From Nocardioides yefusunii (GTDB lineage: Bacteria; Actinomycetota; Actinomycetes; Propionibacteriales; Nocardioidaceae), in assembly GCF_004014875.1 (NCBI RefSeq), contig NZ_CP034929.1, positions 2,914,001 to 2,978,000 of the forward strand: a stretch of 64,000 nucleotides of DNA. The letters are read 5' to 3'. The stretch's first letter is position 1. Each line of letters opens with the position of its first letter. Shown here one piece after another: positions 41,710-51,738 of this stretch. A program made the position numbers and the translations under genes. The notes under the pieces were generated by a model, which saw nothing but the letters and a program-made list of their open reading frames with translations, was not told the DNA's origin and searched no databases.

Positions 41710-43433
41710 GACTGCTCCTTCTCACCGGTCTCGCCGGCCTGCTGCGGGGACTGCTGGGTTTCCTGCGCGACGGGGTCCGTCTCGGCAGGGAGGGTGCTGG
41801 GGGTGGAGGAAGTGGCCGGGGCGAGCGCGGCCCGGATCTCCTCGAGCTCTTCGGAGACGTCGCCGCCGGAGGAACGGTCGAGGCCACCGATCTCGACGAG
41901 GGTGCCCTCCTCGGTGCGGCGGGCACGGACCCAGATGCGACGCGGACGGACGTAGAGCGAACCGATCATGCCGATCAGGGCGAGCACCACACCGGCGAGC
42001 GCGACGAGCTTGCCGGGCGTGTGGCTGATCTGGAGCTTGTTCCAGCTCACGATGCCGTCGAACGAGATCGAGCCCTGACCGTCGGGCAGCTTCACCGTCT
42101 CGCCGGGAGAGATGTCGACGCGGAAGTCGGATCCGTCGGCCTTGAGGACCTTCTCCATGCCGGCCTTGTCGAGGATGTAGACCGACTGGGAGACGCCGGC
42201 GTCGAGGCCGAGGTCGCCGGTGTAGGCCAGCAGCGACATCTTCGGGTCGATCAGGCTGCCGTGCGAGGAGTACGGGCCGTGGTCCATGTCGAACTCGTAC
42301 GTCGGGTACAGCTCGCCCTCGAAGGCGAGGCCGCCCTCGGCGTCGGGTGCCTTGATGACGCCCATCGACCGGAACGTCTGGTCCAGGGGCAGGAAGATCG
42401 TGGGTCCGGAGTAGACGGCCTCGCCGCTGCTGTCACGGACGGTGACGACGGGGGCGTAGCCGTGGCCGATCAGGAAGATGTCGGTGCCGGAGATGTTGAG
42501 CGGGTGGTTGACGCGGAGGTCGTAGGACTTCTGCTCGCCACCCGGCTCTTCGGTGTACTCCAGCTTCGAGACGAACTTGCGGGCCTGTCCGGCGGCGGCG
42601 CCGGAGTAGAGCCACTCGGCGTCGAAGTCGGTGAGGTCGAACGAGAACGGCGGCATGTCGTCGGCGTCGTAGAGACCACCGGCGGAGAACTCGTCGTACT
42701 GGGTGAGGTTGTTGGAGAAACCGTTGCCGACCTGCAGCAGCACGCCGCCCTGGTAGCCGAAGAGGCTGCCGAGGGCGAAGCCGACCATCACCACCAGGAT
42801 CGAGAAGTGGAAGAGCAGGTTGCCGGCCTCACGCAGGTAACCGCGCTCGGAGGACACCGAGGCGACCTTGGTCCCTGCGTTGGCTGCGGACTCGTCGTGC
42901 ACGTCGACCCGGAAGCGACGCTTCTTCAGCAGGGCCCGGGCTCGTTCGACGACGACGTCGACATCCTCGTCGGTGGTGTACGTGGCGTTGTCGCTGAAGC
43001 GCGTCAGGTTGCGCGGTGCCTTCACCGGACGGGCGCGCATCGCCTTCGCGTAGACCCGCAGGCGCGGCACGATGCAGCCGATCAGGGAGACGACCAGCAG
43101 CAGGTAGATCGCGGAGAACCACGGCGAGGAGTAGACGTCGAAGAGGCCGAGCTTCTCGTAGACGGGCGCGAGATCGGGGTGCGCGTCCTTCCACTTCGAC
43201 ACCTTCGACATGTCGATGTTCTCCTGCGGGATCACCGATCCCGGCACGGCGGCCAGGGCCAGCAGCAGGAGCAGCAGCAGCGCGGTGCGCATCGACGTCC
43301 ACTGACGCCAGATCCACCGCCCGAACTCGCGGGCGTTCATCTCGGTGGCGGCACTGGTCTCGGCGCTGGCCTCGGTGGAGGCGCCGGGCGCGGTGGCGTC
43401 CCGGGGGATGTCCTTGTTGCGGCGCTTGCTCAC
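41706..43433 (-). CDS. resB: Cytochrome c biogenesis protein ResB
   Basis: This is the partner of CcsB in system II cytochrome c maturation, 575 residues. Three N-terminal membrane helices (LLLLLLLALAAVPGSVIPQ, WFSAIYLLLVVSLIGCIVPRL, LLFHFSILVVMVGFALGSL) and a last one (LVALAGVVLALIGMIGSLYVRPRRIWVR) frame a large extracytoplasmic domain. The tail is Ser/Thr/Pro/Gln rich. GTG 43433 overlaps the ccdA stop (GTGA), which decides the start. Confidence 0.93.
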   Translation of the reverse strand: MSKRRNKDIPRDATAPGASTEASAETSAATEMNAREFGRWIWRQWTSMRTALLLLLLLALAAVPGSVIPQENIDMSKVSKWKDAHPDLAPVYEKLGLFDVYSSPWFSAIYLLLVVSLIGCIVPRLRVYAKAMRARPVKAPRNLTRFSDNATYTTDEDVDVVVERARALLKKRRFRVDVHDESAANAGTKVASVSSERGYLREAGNLLFHFSILVVMVGFALGSLFGYQGGVLLQVGNGFSNNLTQYDEFSAGGLYDADDMPPFSFDLTDFDAEWLYSGAAAGQARKFVSKLEYTEEPGGEQKSYDLRVNHPLNISGTDIFLIGHGYAPVVTVRDSSGEAVYSGPTIFLPLDQTFRSMGVIKAPDAEGGLAFEGELYPTYEFDMDHGPYSSHGSLIDPKMSLLAYTGDLGLDAGVSQSVYILDKAGMEKVLKADGSDFRVDISPGETVKLPDGQGSISFDGIVSWNKLQISHTPGKLVALAGVVLALIGMIGSLYVRPRRIWVRARRTEEGTLVEIGGLDRSSGGDVSEELEEIRAALAPATSSTPSTLPAETDPVAQETQQSPQQAGETGEKEQS

Positions 43434-44191
43434 ACGCCCACCTCGAATTCGGAGTTGAGGGACGTCTGGAACCACGTGGTGAAGTCGTTCCAGAGGCCGC
43501 TGACCAGCAGCACGCCGACGATGACCATCATCGCGCCGCCGATCCGCATCAGGGCCACCTGGTGACGTCGGAAGAAGAAGAACGCACCGAGCATCCGGTG
43601 GTAGGCCAGACCGGCCAGGACGAACGGGACGCCCAGGCCGAGGCAGTAGAAGACGGCCAGGAGCGCGCCGCGCGCGGCGGTGCCCTCGTTGAAGCCGAGG
43701 TTGAAGATGACCGCCAGCGTCGGCCCCAGGCAGGGCGTCCAGCCGAGGCCGAACAGGAAGCCGAGCATCGGGGCGGCGGCGATCCCGACGGCCGGCACCT
43801 TGTGGATGCGCCAGTCACGCTGCAGGAACGGCAACCAGCCCGCGAACGAGAGGCCGAGCAGGATCACCAGGAGTCCGAGGACGACGGTGATCGGGCGGCT
43901 GTGCTCGGCCAGGAAGTTGCCGGCGGCGCCGGAGAGGACACCGACGGTCACGAAGACGACGGTGAAGCCGAGCACGAAGAGCGTCGAGCCGAGCAGCATC
44001 CGGCCGGTGCGACGCGGGGCGTCGGGGTTGTTCAGGTCGGCTGCGGAGATGCCGGTCGCGTACGACATGTAGCCCGGGATCAGCGGGATCACGCAGGGCG
44101 AGAAGAACGAGAGCAGGCCGGCGATCGTGGCCACCGCGATCGCGGGGAGCAAGGAACCCGAGGCTGCGATCTGCTGGAAGGTCTCACCCAT
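43430..44191 (-). CDS. ccdA: Thiol-disulfide transporter CcdA
   Basis: This six-helix membrane protein carries reducing power across the membrane to keep apocytochrome thiols reduced, 253 residues. The two redox Cys are in FFSPCVIPLIPGY and GWTPCLGPTL. It hands electrons to the TlpA-like protein encoded just upstream; the two genes overlap by 8 nt. Confidence 0.93.
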   Translation of the reverse strand: MGETFQQIAASGSLLPAIAVATIAGLLSFFSPCVIPLIPGYMSYATGISAADLNNPDAPRRTGRMLLGSTLFVLGFTVVFVTVGVLSGAAGNFLAEHSRPITVVLGLLVILLGLSFAGWLPFLQRDWRIHKVPAVGIAAAPMLGFLFGLGWTPCLGPTLAVIFNLGFNEGTAARGALLAVFYCLGLGVPFVLAGLAYHRMLGAFFFFRRHQVALMRIGGAMMVIVGVLLVSGLWNDFTTWFQTSLNSEFEVGV

Positions 44192-44825
44192 CGGAGGCGG
44201 CTCCGCCGTCGGCGTCGCCGTCGGCGTCGCCCTCCACACCGGCGACGTCCTGGACGAGCTGGACCAGGGTCAGCTTGGACGGGATCGCGCCGATGATGGA
44301 GGCGGCGGCCCGGCCTTCGGCGTCGAGGATGACGGTCGAGGGGATCGCGTTCGGGGGGACCTTGCCGGAGAACGGCATCAGCGCCTTGCCGTCGGGCGAG
44401 AAGAAGGAGTCGTAGGGGACGTCGAACTTCTTCTGGTAGCCCTTGGCCTGGTCGACGCCGGAGTCACGGATGTTGATGCCCACGAACTCGGCGACACCCC
44501 TCAGCTCCGCGGCGGCCTCGGTGAGGTCGGGCTGCTCCTTGCGGCACGGCGGGCAGGCCGACCACCAGACGTTGACGACGACGGGCTTGCCCGCGTAGTC
44601 GGCCAGCGAGATCTCCTCGCCGTCGAGGTTCTTGCCGCTCAGCACGATCGGCTCGTCGCGGTCCTCGGCAGCGATCCGACGCACGGTGCCGTCTCCGGCC
44701 ACGTAGTCACCCTCGCCGGTGCTCAGCGAGGAGCAGCCGGTCAGGGCCAGGACGCCAACGGTCAGCAGGACGACGACGCGGCCCAGGAGGCCACGCGACG
44801 TGGTGCGGGTGTGGGGGGTGTGCAC
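44184..44825 (-). CDS. TlpA/ResA-like thioredoxin lipoprotein
   Basis: A 213-residue extracytoplasmic thioredoxin. The signal peptide ends in a lipobox with Cys31 (VLALTGCSS). The redox motif is SACPPCRK (Cys91, Cys94), and the cis-Pro segment is NAIPSTVILDAEG. It should reduce the CxxCH thiols of apocytochrome c, with CcdA as electron donor. The acidic Gly/Asp repeat tail (GDADGDADGG) is unusual but short. Confidence 0.9.
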   Translation of the reverse strand: MHTPHTRTTSRGLLGRVVVLLTVGVLALTGCSSLSTGEGDYVAGDGTVRRIAAEDRDEPIVLSGKNLDGEEISLADYAGKPVVVNVWWSACPPCRKEQPDLTEAAAELRGVAEFVGINIRDSGVDQAKGYQKKFDVPYDSFFSPDGKALMPFSGKVPPNAIPSTVILDAEGRAAASIIGAIPSKLTLVQLVQDVAGVEGDADGDADGGAASDG

Positions 44826-44829
44826 GGGA

Positions 44830-45528
44830 TCAGGGTCGCTTCTCGTCGTCCGTACCGCCGGCGGAGAACGCGGCGTTGCGGTCCTTGGCCGGGATCAGGT
44901 CGACCGCCGGCTCGGAGTAGCTGACCTTGACCAGACGGTCGCCCTCGTAGTGCAGGGTGGTCAGCGAGCAGAGGGTGCACTCACGCTTGCGCGGGTCGTG
45001 CAGGTAGGACTTCTTCTCCGCGTGCAGACGCAGCGTCCAGATCGGGAGCTGGTGGGAGACGACGACGGCCTCGTGGCCGCGGGCGGCGTCCCGGGCGTCC
45101 TCGACGGCAGCGCTCATGCGAGCGGCCATCTCGGTGTAGGGCTCGCCCCACGACGGCTTGAACGGGTTGTAGAGGTAGCGCCAGGTCTCGGGGTGACGCA
45201 GCAGCGTCTTCGCACCGTCGCGGAACGAGATGCCCTCGAAGCGGTTGGTCGACTCGATGACGCGCGGGTCCAGTTCGGGGGTGAGACCGAGACGCGCGGC
45301 CAGCGGTGCGGCGGTCTCCTGGGCGCGCTCCAGCGGGGAGGTGCGGATGTGCACGATGTCGCGGTCGCCGATGGACTCCGCGATCCGCTCGGCCATCTTC
45401 ACCCCGAGCGCGGAGAGGTGGAAGTTGGGTCGGCGCCCGTAGAGGATGCCCTCGGGGTTGTTGACCTCACCGTGACGCAGGACGTGGACCAGCGTGGTCT
45501 CGGTTCCGGTCGACTCGGGCGTGCTCAT
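44830..45528 (-). CDS. Histidine phosphatase family protein
   Basis: This 232-residue protein has the phosphatase RHG motif in HVLRHGEVNNPEGILYGR, TSPLERAQETAAPLA and the second His in VVVSHQLPIW. A Cys-containing stretch (LHDPRKRECTLCSLTTL) follows. Members dephosphorylate small metabolites or proteins; substrate unknown. The same position between hemL and the ccs genes occurs in other actinobacteria. Its ATG shares a base with the hemL stop. Confidence 0.87.
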   Translation of the reverse strand: MSTPESTGTETTLVHVLRHGEVNNPEGILYGRRPNFHLSALGVKMAERIAESIGDRDIVHIRTSPLERAQETAAPLAARLGLTPELDPRVIESTNRFEGISFRDGAKTLLRHPETWRYLYNPFKPSWGEPYTEMAARMSAAVEDARDAARGHEAVVVSHQLPIWTLRLHAEKKSYLHDPRKRECTLCSLTTLHYEGDRLVKVSYSEPAVDLIPAKDRNAAFSAGGTDDEKRP

Positions 45529-46895
45529 CAGTTGCCTCCAACGGCAGCAGCGGCCTGGGCGGCCTTCGGCAGGGCAGCGAGGACGTGTGCCACGGCCTCG
45601 TCGTCGTGGGCGGCGGAGACGAACCACACCTCGTAGGCGCTGGGCGGCAGGTAGACGCCCTGCTCCAGCATCGCGTGGAAGAAGGCGGCGTAGGCCTTCT
45701 CGTCCTGGGCCGATGCGTCGGCGAAGTTCTTCACCTCTCCGTCGCGGAAGAAGATCGAGAACATCGTGCCGGCGCTCTGGACACGGTGCGGGACACCGGC
45801 GGCGGTCAGCGCGGCGGACGCGGCGTCGGAGATCGTGGTCGCGGCAGCGTCGAGGTGGGCGTACACCTCGTCGGTGGCACGACGCAGCGTCGCGAGTCCG
45901 GCGGTGGTCGCGATCGGGTTACCCGACAGGGTGCCTGCCTGGTAGACGTTGCCCTCGGGCGAGAGGTGGCTCATGACGTCGGCGCGGCCACCGAACGCGG
46001 CGGCCGGGAAGCCACCGCCCATGACCTTGCCGAAGGTGACGAGGTCGGGGGTCCAGCCCTCGACGGCGCCGGTGAGTCCCCATCCGCCCTGGGCGGTGGC
46101 GCGGAAGCCGGTCATCACCTCGTCGAGGACGAAGAGCGCGCCCGCCGCACGGCAGGTCTCGGCGAGGAAGGCGTGGAAGCCCGGCTCGGGCGGGACGATG
46201 CCCATGTTGCCCGGGACGGCCTCGACGATCAGTGCGGCGATGCGGGGTCCGTGCTCGGCGAACGCGGCGGTGACGGCGGCGCGGTCGTTGTAGGGCAGGA
46301 CGAGGGTCAGGTCGGTGGCCGACGCCGGGACGCCGGGCGTGCCGGGGACCGCGAAGGTGGCCAGACCCGAGCCGGCGGAGGCCAGCAGCGCATCGACGTG
46401 ACCGTGGTAGTTGCCGGCGAACTTCACCACGACGTCGCGGCCGGTGAAGCCGCGGGCGAGGCGGATCGCCGACATCGTGGCCTCGGTGCCGGAGGAGACG
46501 AAGCGGACCTTCTCGGCCGTCGTGCGCCGCACGATCTCCTCGGCGAGCTCGACCTCGGGCTCGGTCGGGGTGCCGTAGGAGGTGCCGCGCAGCACGGCGG
46601 CGTTGACCTCGGCCAGCACCTCGGGGTGCGCGTGGCCCAGGAGCATCGGCCCCCAGGAGCAGATCAGGTCGACGTAGCGGTTGCCGTCGGCGTCGGTGAG
46701 CCAGGCTCCCTGCGCCGAGCGGATGAACCGCGGGGTGCCGCCGACGGCGTTGAACGCCCGGACGGGAGAGTTGACCCCACCGGGGGTCACGGACCGGGCG
46801 CGCTCGAAGAGAGCTGCGCTTGCTGAGGTCGGAAGCGTCACCGTGTCATTGTTGCTCAGCCGACCAAGCGGTGTCTCATTCGGAGTAAGGCTCAC
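45528..46895 (-). CDS. hemL: Glutamate-1-semialdehyde 2,1-aminomutase
   Basis: This PLP enzyme makes 5-aminolevulinate, 455 residues. The PLP Lys lies in [20 protein letters not shown] (about Lys290). Other family segments are [28 protein letters not shown] and [14 protein letters not shown]. With HemA it forms the C5 route to heme. In many relatives it directly follows hemB; here two unrelated genes intervene. Confidence 0.95.
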   Translation of the reverse strand: MSLTPNETPLGRLSNNDTVTLPTSASAALFERARSVTPGGVNSPVRAFNAVGGTPRFIRSAQGAWLTDADGNRYVDLICSWGPMLLGHAHPEVLAEVNAAVLRGTSYGTPTEPEVELAEEIVRRTTAEKVRFVSSGTEATMSAIRLARGFTGRDVVVKFAGNYHGHVDALLASAGSGLATFAVPGTPGVPASATDLTLVLPYNDRAAVTAAFAEHGPRIAALIVEAVPGNMGIVPPEPGFHAFLAETCRAAGALFVLDEVMTGFRATAQGGWGLTGAVEGWTPDLVTFGKVMGGGFPAAAFGGRADVMSHLSPEGNVYQAGTLSGNPIATTAGLATLRRATDEVYAHLDAAATTISDAASAALTAAGVPHRVQSAGTMFSIFFRDGEVKNFADASAQDEKAYAAFFHAMLEQGVYLPPSAYEVWFVSAAHDDEAVAHVLAALPKAAQAAAAVGGN

Positions 46896-46974
46896 CTTGG
46901 TGACGTCGATCGCCCTCCAAGCAGTGCGCGCCGCGTCCTCCGACGTCGCCCTGCCCGGGCGTGCGCGGCTGCGC

Positions 46975-47781
46975 TCAGAGGTCGCGCGTCACCCGGATGT
47001 TGCCCAGGTGGGCGTCGTAGTACCCCTGGGAGTCCGCGTTGACGGTGTTCCAGACCGCGAACTTCACTTCCGTGAGCGGGCCGGGCTTCGTGAAGGTCAC
47101 GTAGTTGTTGGTGCCGTGCTCGGTCTGGGCCGTGGAGGAGTAGGTGGCCGCAGAGTGCGCCGGCACACCGGTGGACGCGGATGCCGACACCGCGTACATC
47201 CCCGGTCCGCGCGCACTCACGAGAAGTCCCTCGGTGAGCGGAGCGACAGCCATCACCCGGTAGTACTTCGGGCTCGAGGAGGACCCGCTCCACGTGACCT
47301 GCAGCCCGGCGACGGTGAACTCAAGGTCTCGCACCTTCGTCGGGTCGGTGGTGGTGACGTTGAGCGTGTAGATCCGTCGGCTCCCATAGAGGGTGGCGGC
47401 ACTGGCGCCGGTCATGGCGCGGCGATCCTGCGAGAGTCGCAACCCCGCGCTGCCCCCCAAGGAGGCAGTGGTGCGGGTGCTGAAGGACGTCCCGAGTCCG
47501 GCACCGCTCTGTCCCTGGTCCGTGTAGGAGCCCGAGACGTGGTAGGTGAAGGCGATGCGACCGCCGGACATGACGCTTCCGGAGTGGGAGGTCGACGAAC
47601 TGACGTCGAGACCGAGCATGTGGAGCTCATCGGTCACGGTCGGGGAGGAGGCGAAGCTCGGCGAGGCCGCAGCCACCGAGATGGCCGGCAGCGCCCAGGC
47701 TCCGGCCCGGACCATGGCGCGCCGGTCGAGCCCGGTGGAGGTGGCAAGAACGTGGTCAGGGGCTTCATCGAGGGGATTCAT
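46975..47781 (-). CDS. Putative Tat-exported secreted protein
   Basis: A 268-residue protein whose N-terminus ([28 protein letters not shown]) has a twin-arginine-like motif, a hydrophobic stretch and a probable cleavage after SFA. The mature part is Ser/Thr/Gly-rich and beta-sheet like, without Cys. No family is recognised; it resembles surface or structural proteins that share a Tat-type leader in actinobacteria. GGAG upstream supports ATG 47781. It lies between hemB and hemL with no visible link to heme. Confidence 0.6.
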   Translation of the reverse strand: MNPLDEAPDHVLATSTGLDRRAMVRAGAWALPAISVAAASPSFASSPTVTDELHMLGLDVSSSTSHSGSVMSGGRIAFTYHVSGSYTDQGQSGAGLGTSFSTRTTASLGGSAGLRLSQDRRAMTGASAATLYGSRRIYTLNVTTTDPTKVRDLEFTVAGLQVTWSGSSSSPKYYRVMAVAPLTEGLLVSARGPGMYAVSASASTGVPAHSAATYSSTAQTEHGTNNYVTFTKPGPLTEVKFAVWNTVNADSQGYYDAHLGNIRVTRDL

Positions 47782-47819
47782 GGCGCTCCGTGGCGTCGGG
47801 GACGACGTCATAGGACGTC

Positions 47820-47911
47820 AGGACGCCCGCAGCACACCAAGCCTCCACGCCTCGTGTCCGGTCAACGACGAGGTTTCACTCCGCGTTTCACCCCGCCCTT
47901 CACCCGGCTCT
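47820..47911. other. Short repeat-rich space after the DUF222 gene
   Basis: Directly after the DUF222 stop four TTCAC-containing units occur at 12- to 13-bp steps (47875-47920). The usual coding sequence for an HNH domain is not found here. Confidence 0.4.
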
Positions 47912-48886
47912 TCACCCGTCCACGACGGGGTGCACGTGCACCTCGGTGTGGCTGCCACGCGTCCACTCCCGCACGTGGCGCAACAGCACTCCCCCGGCCT
48001 CGGCCAGACGTCCGGTCGGGGAGATCTCGACGTCGCCGTCGGCGGTGAGCACGGCGGAGAAGTGCAGGGTGAGGTCCACCCGACGAGCAGCCGAGCCGCC
48101 GAGGTCGAAGGAGCTCTGACGACGGGCCAGCTCGCCCAGCGCCGTGGCGCGCAGTTCGGCGTGGGCAGTGCCCGGAGCCAGCGCCGCCAGATCGCGTGCA
48201 CCGGACTCCGCGGCCTGCTCCAGGTCGAAGGCGTCGGCGAGGTCGAGGACGGCCTCGACCCGGGCCAGACCGGAGTAGGCCTCGGCGAGCGGGGACACGA
48301 CGACGCTGCGCGTGGGCCCGGCGACGACGTCGGCGTCGCTCTCGACTGCGAGCCCGAACTGGACCACGGCCTCGTCGAGGGCCTCACGCAACTGGTCCGG
48401 TCCGACGAGTCCGACGAACGGGGCGACGCGCTGGTCGAGCCAGTCCGCCGCCTCGACGGTCAGCGGTGGGTGCGCGGCGGTGGAGGCGTCGGCCACCTGA
48501 CGTGCGGCAGCGACCGGGACGTCGCCGGACTGCACCCGCGACCAGAGCCGCGGCAGTCGGTGGGCGAGTTCGAGTCCGTTGCCGACCAGCCGCTTCGCCT
48601 GCGCGGACGTCACCCCCAACGCGGTCGCGAACTCCGCGACGGAGTACTCACTCACTCCCGGGCAGCCCGGACCGGCGATCGGCTCGAACTCACCGTCCTC
48701 GGAGTGCACGGCCGCGTCGGCGGCCTGCTGGGTGCCATCGGCGGACGGGTGCAGCAAGCCCCACTCGGCTGCGAGCAGGAGCAGTTCGGCCTCGACGCTG
48801 CGCTGCTTGGCCACGGCGGTCCGCAGCGCCGAGAGCACCTCCCCGGCACCGTTCAGCTCACGCGCGGTCCGCACCTCGTCGTTCAT
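47912..48886 (-). CDS. DUF222 (13E12-like) protein lacking the HNH domain
   Basis: A 324-residue protein with the DUF222 pattern: SVAEFATALGVTSAQAKRLVGNGLELAHRLPRLWSRVQSGDVPVAAARQVADAS and VDLTLHFSAVL. In full members this part is followed by an HNH nuclease domain (CVFPWC...DHxxP). Here the frame ends at VHVHPVVDG, just where the HNH would begin, and the next 100 bp hold none. It may be a truncated remnant of a mobile multi-copy family or a natural short form. Confidence 0.7.
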   Translation of the reverse strand: MNDEVRTARELNGAGEVLSALRTAVAKQRSVEAELLLLAAEWGLLHPSADGTQQAADAAVHSEDGEFEPIAGPGCPGVSEYSVAEFATALGVTSAQAKRLVGNGLELAHRLPRLWSRVQSGDVPVAAARQVADASTAAHPPLTVEAADWLDQRVAPFVGLVGPDQLREALDEAVVQFGLAVESDADVVAGPTRSVVVSPLAEAYSGLARVEAVLDLADAFDLEQAAESGARDLAALAPGTAHAELRATALGELARRQSSFDLGGSAARRVDLTLHFSAVLTADGDVEISPTGRLAEAGGVLLRHVREWTRGSHTEVHVHPVVDG

Positions 48887-48916
48887 GGGACCAGTCCACC
48901 ACGGCCCACCGACGGA

Positions 48917-49933
48917 TCAGCCGCGCAGCAGCCGTGCCGCCTCAGCGGCCCAGTAGGTCAGCACGACGTCGGCGCCCGCGCGACGGATCGAGATCAGCGA
49001 CTCCAGGATCGCGGCCTCACGGTTGATCCAACCGTTCGCGGCAGCGGCCTCGACCATCGCGTACTCACCCGAGACGTTGTAGGCGGCCACTGGCACGTCG
49101 ACGGCGTCCTTCACCTGACGCAGCACGTCGAGGTAGCCCATCGCGGGCTTCACCATCACCATGTCGGCGCCCTCGTCGACGTCGAGCAGCGCCTCCCGGA
49201 TGCCTTCGAGGGCGTTGGCGGGGTCCTGCTGGTAGGTGCGGCGGTCGCCGTCGAGGGAGGAGTCCACGGCGTCACGGAACGGGCCGTAGAACGCGGAGGC
49301 GTACTTCGCGGAGTAGGCCAGGATCACGACGTCGGTGAACCCGGCGTCGTCGAGGGCGTCCCGGATGACGGCGACCTGGCCGTCCATCATGCCGCTGGGG
49401 GCGACGACGTGGGCGCCGGCCTCGGCCTGCGCGACCGCCATCGCGGCGTAGATCTCCAGGGTGGCGTCGTTGTCGACGGTGCCGTCGGCAGTCAGCACAC
49501 CGCAGTGACCGTGGTCGGTGAACTCGTCCAGGCAGAGGTCGGCCATCACGGTGAGACGGTCGCCGACGGCCTCACGGACCTCACGCACGGCACGGTTGAG
49601 CACGCCGTCGGGATCCAGCGACCCCGATCCGGTCGCGTCCTTCTCGGCCGGGACGCCGAAGAGCATGATGCCGCCCAGACCGAGGTCGGCGGCCTCACGG
49701 GCAGCGTCGAGCAGGGAGGCGAAGGTGTGCTGGACGACGCCGGGCATCGAGGCGATCGGCTTCGGCTCACTCAGGGTCTCGTTGACGAAGACCGGCAGCA
49801 CCAGCTGACGCGGCTCCACCGACGTCTCGCGCACGAGGCGACGCATCGGCTCGGAGGTGCGCAGACGCCGCGGTCGCACCACCGGGGTCTCGACGGCGGA
49901 TCGGGAGGACACGGTGGGGAACTGCTCGGCCAT
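48917..49933 (-). CDS. hemB: Delta-aminolevulinic acid dehydratase
   Basis: This enzyme condenses two aminolevulinates to porphobilinogen, 338 residues. The Schiff-base Lys residues are about 210 ([10 protein letters not shown]) and 262 (MVMVKPAMG). The metal motif reads [14 protein letters not shown] (132-145): two of the three zinc Cys are kept and one is Asp, a mixed form common in actinobacteria. The ATG at 49933 is the family-like start. A hairpin at 49997-50024 separates it from the hemD operon. Confidence 0.95.
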   Translation of the reverse strand: MAEQFPTVSSRSAVETPVVRPRRLRTSEPMRRLVRETSVEPRQLVLPVFVNETLSEPKPIASMPGVVQHTFASLLDAAREAADLGLGGIMLFGVPAEKDATGSGSLDPDGVLNRAVREVREAVGDRLTVMADLCLDEFTDHGHCGVLTADGTVDNDATLEIYAAMAVAQAEAGAHVVAPSGMMDGQVAVIRDALDDAGFTDVVILAYSAKYASAFYGPFRDAVDSSLDGDRRTYQQDPANALEGIREALLDVDEGADMVMVKPAMGYLDVLRQVKDAVDVPVAAYNVSGEYAMVEAAAANGWINREAAILESLISIRRAGADVVLTYWAAEAARLLRG

Positions 49934-49996
49934 GCCCACGATCCTGCCACCGGCCCCCTGACGCACGCCGCCGTCGAAGTCCCGCGAGACGCACGC

Positions 49997-50024
49997 ACGC
50001 CCCGCCCGGAACCGGACGGGGCGT
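49997..50024 (-). terminator. Terminator downstream of hemD-cobA
   Basis: ACGCCCCGCCCGG (49997-50009) pairs with CCGGACGGGGCGT (50012-50024), a 13-bp stem with one mismatch, 32 bp after the stop of the minus-strand gene. Confidence 0.65.
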
Positions 50025-50055
50025 ACGTGGCGACCTGCGACGTGAGGTCAGTGGA

Positions 50056-51738
50056 TCACTTGACGGCAGCCTTGCGGCGACCCGAGGCCTTGCGGTCCGA
50101 CGGCTTCGTCACCGGCAGGCCGGTGTCGATGAACTGCTGGCGACGCGCGGCACCGAAGTCGGCCAGGGCGTCGACGAGCACGTCGACGTCGGGGCGCTCG
50201 GCCTGCACGTCGACGCGCAGACCGTGCTCCTCAGCCGTCTTGGCGGTGGCGGGACCGATGACCGCGATGATCGTCGACGGGTGCGGCTTGCCGGCGATGC
50301 CGACGAGGTTGCGCACGGTGGACGACGAGGTGAAGACCACCGCGTCGAACTTGCCCGTCTTGATCGCGTCGCGGGTCGGAGCCGGCGGCGGGGCGGCCCG
50401 GACGGTGCGGTACGCCGTGACGTCGTCGCACTCCCAGCCGAGCTCGCCGAGACCGGTCACGAGCACCTCGGTGGCGATGTCGGCACGCGGCAGGAAGACG
50501 CGGTTGATCGGGTCGAGGACGTCGTCGTACGGCGGCCACTCCTCGACCAGGCCGCGAGCAGACTGCTCACCGGTGGGGACCAGGTCGGGACGCAGACCCC
50601 ATGCCTTGACGGCGTCAGCGGTCTTGTCGCCCACGCAGGCGATCTTGAGGCCCGAGAAGGAACGGGCGTCGAGGCCGTACTCCTCGAACTTCTCGCGGAC
50701 GGCCTTGACGGCGTTCACGGAGGTGAAGGCGATCCACTCGTAGCGACCCTCGACGAGACCGCGGACGGCCTTGTCCATCTGGAGCGGGTTGCGGGGCGGC
50801 TCGACGGAGATCGTCGGGACCTCCTCCGGCACGCCACCGAAGTCGCGCAGGCGCTGGGACAGCGAACCGGCCTGCTCCTTGGTGCGGGGCACCAGGACAC
50901 GCCAGCCGAAGAGCGGCTTGGTCTCGAACCACGACAGGGTGCTGCGCAGGTTGACGACGTCACCGACGACGATGATCGCCGGCGGAGCGACGCGAGCGGC
51001 ACGAATGTCGGCGGCAGCGTTCTCCAGCGTGGTGGTGACCGTCGACTGCTCGGTGGTGGTGCCCACGCGGGTGATCGCGACCGGGGTCTGCGGGGAACGG
51101 CCGGCCTCCATCAGCGCCTTCGCGGTCTCGCCCATCGCGCCGACGCCGGACAGCAGCACCAGGGTGCGGTTGTCGGCGTACTGCTTCCAGTCGACGGTTC
51201 CGCCGCAGGTCACGACGGCCATCTCGCGGTGGTTCTTGTCGGTCAGCGGGATGCCGGCGTACGCGGGCACGGCGGAGACGGCGGAGACGCCGGGAACGAT
51301 CTCGAAGCCGATGCCCGCCTTCGCACACGCCTGGGCCTCTTCGGGGCCCGAGGCGTAGGTGAAGGGGTCACCGGTGAGCAGGCGGACGACGCGGCTCTTC
51401 TTGCCGTGCTTGACGACGAGTCGGCCACGCAGGGCGTTGGTCAGCGGCTGACCGTCGTCGGCGAAACCGCCGTCGACGAACGTCGGGCCGACGTACGGGG
51501 TCTCGTCACCCTCGACCGGTGCCGGAACACCGATGACGAGTCGGACCATTGCCTCGTGCTCCGGCGCCTCGGTCACGATGACCTCGGCGGCCTTCAGCAG
51601 CTCGACAGCGCGCACGGTCAGCAGGCCGGGGTCACCCGGTCCGCCGCCGACGAACGAGACCCACCCGGTCGGGGCAGGCTTTTCTGCGGGGGTCTTCGGT
51701 GAAGTCATGGACTGCTGATTCCTCACTGGTGTTTCCAT
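50056..51738 (-). CDS. hemD: Bifunctional uroporphyrinogen-III C-methyltransferase / uroporphyrinogen-III synthase
   Basis: A fusion of about 560 residues. The N-terminal half is a CobA-type methyltransferase (FVGGGPGDPGLLTVRAVELL, GDPFTYASGPEEA, EIVPGVSAVSAVPAYAGIPLT). The C-terminal half is a HemD synthase (GWRVLVPRTKEQAGSLSQRL, AFTSVNAVKAV, CVGDKTADAVKAWG, VVFTSSSTVRNLVG). It closes the tetrapyrrole ring and can divert it to siroheme/B12. The ATG at 51738 shares a base with the hemC stop; an inner ATG at 51708 is an alternative. The fusion is common in actinobacteria. Confidence 0.93.
   Translation of the reverse strand: METPVRNQQSMTSPKTPAEKPAPTGWVSFVGGGPGDPGLLTVRAVELLKAAEVIVTEAPEHEAMVRLVIGVPAPVEGDETPYVGPTFVDGGFADDGQPLTNALRGRLVVKHGKKSRVVRLLTGDPFTYASGPEEAQACAKAGIGFEIVPGVSAVSAVPAYAGIPLTDKNHREMAVVTCGGTVDWKQYADNRTLVLLSGVGAMGETAKALMEAGRSPQTPVAITRVGTTTEQSTVTTTLENAAADIRAARVAPPAIIVVGDVVNLRSTLSWFETKPLFGWRVLVPRTKEQAGSLSQRLRDFGGVPEEVPTISVEPPRNPLQMDKAVRGLVEGRYEWIAFTSVNAVKAVREKFEEYGLDARSFSGLKIACVGDKTADAVKAWGLRPDLVPTGEQSARGLVEEWPPYDDVLDPINRVFLPRADIATEVLVTGLGELGWECDDVTAYRTVRAAPPPAPTRDAIKTGKFDAVVFTSSSTVRNLVGIAGKPHPSTIIAVIGPATAKTAEEHGLRVDVQAERPDVDVLVDALADFGAARRQQFIDTGLPVTKPSDRKASGRRKAAVK

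Noticed and set aside
47546..50743. Open frame of 1065 codons on the plus strand
   Set aside because: Runs antisense through the Tat protein, DUF222, hemB and hemD genes; no domain is visible and the opposing genes are certain.
50056..51738. Two separate genes cobA and hemD
   Set aside because: A single uninterrupted frame covers both domains; the fusion is known in actinobacteria.
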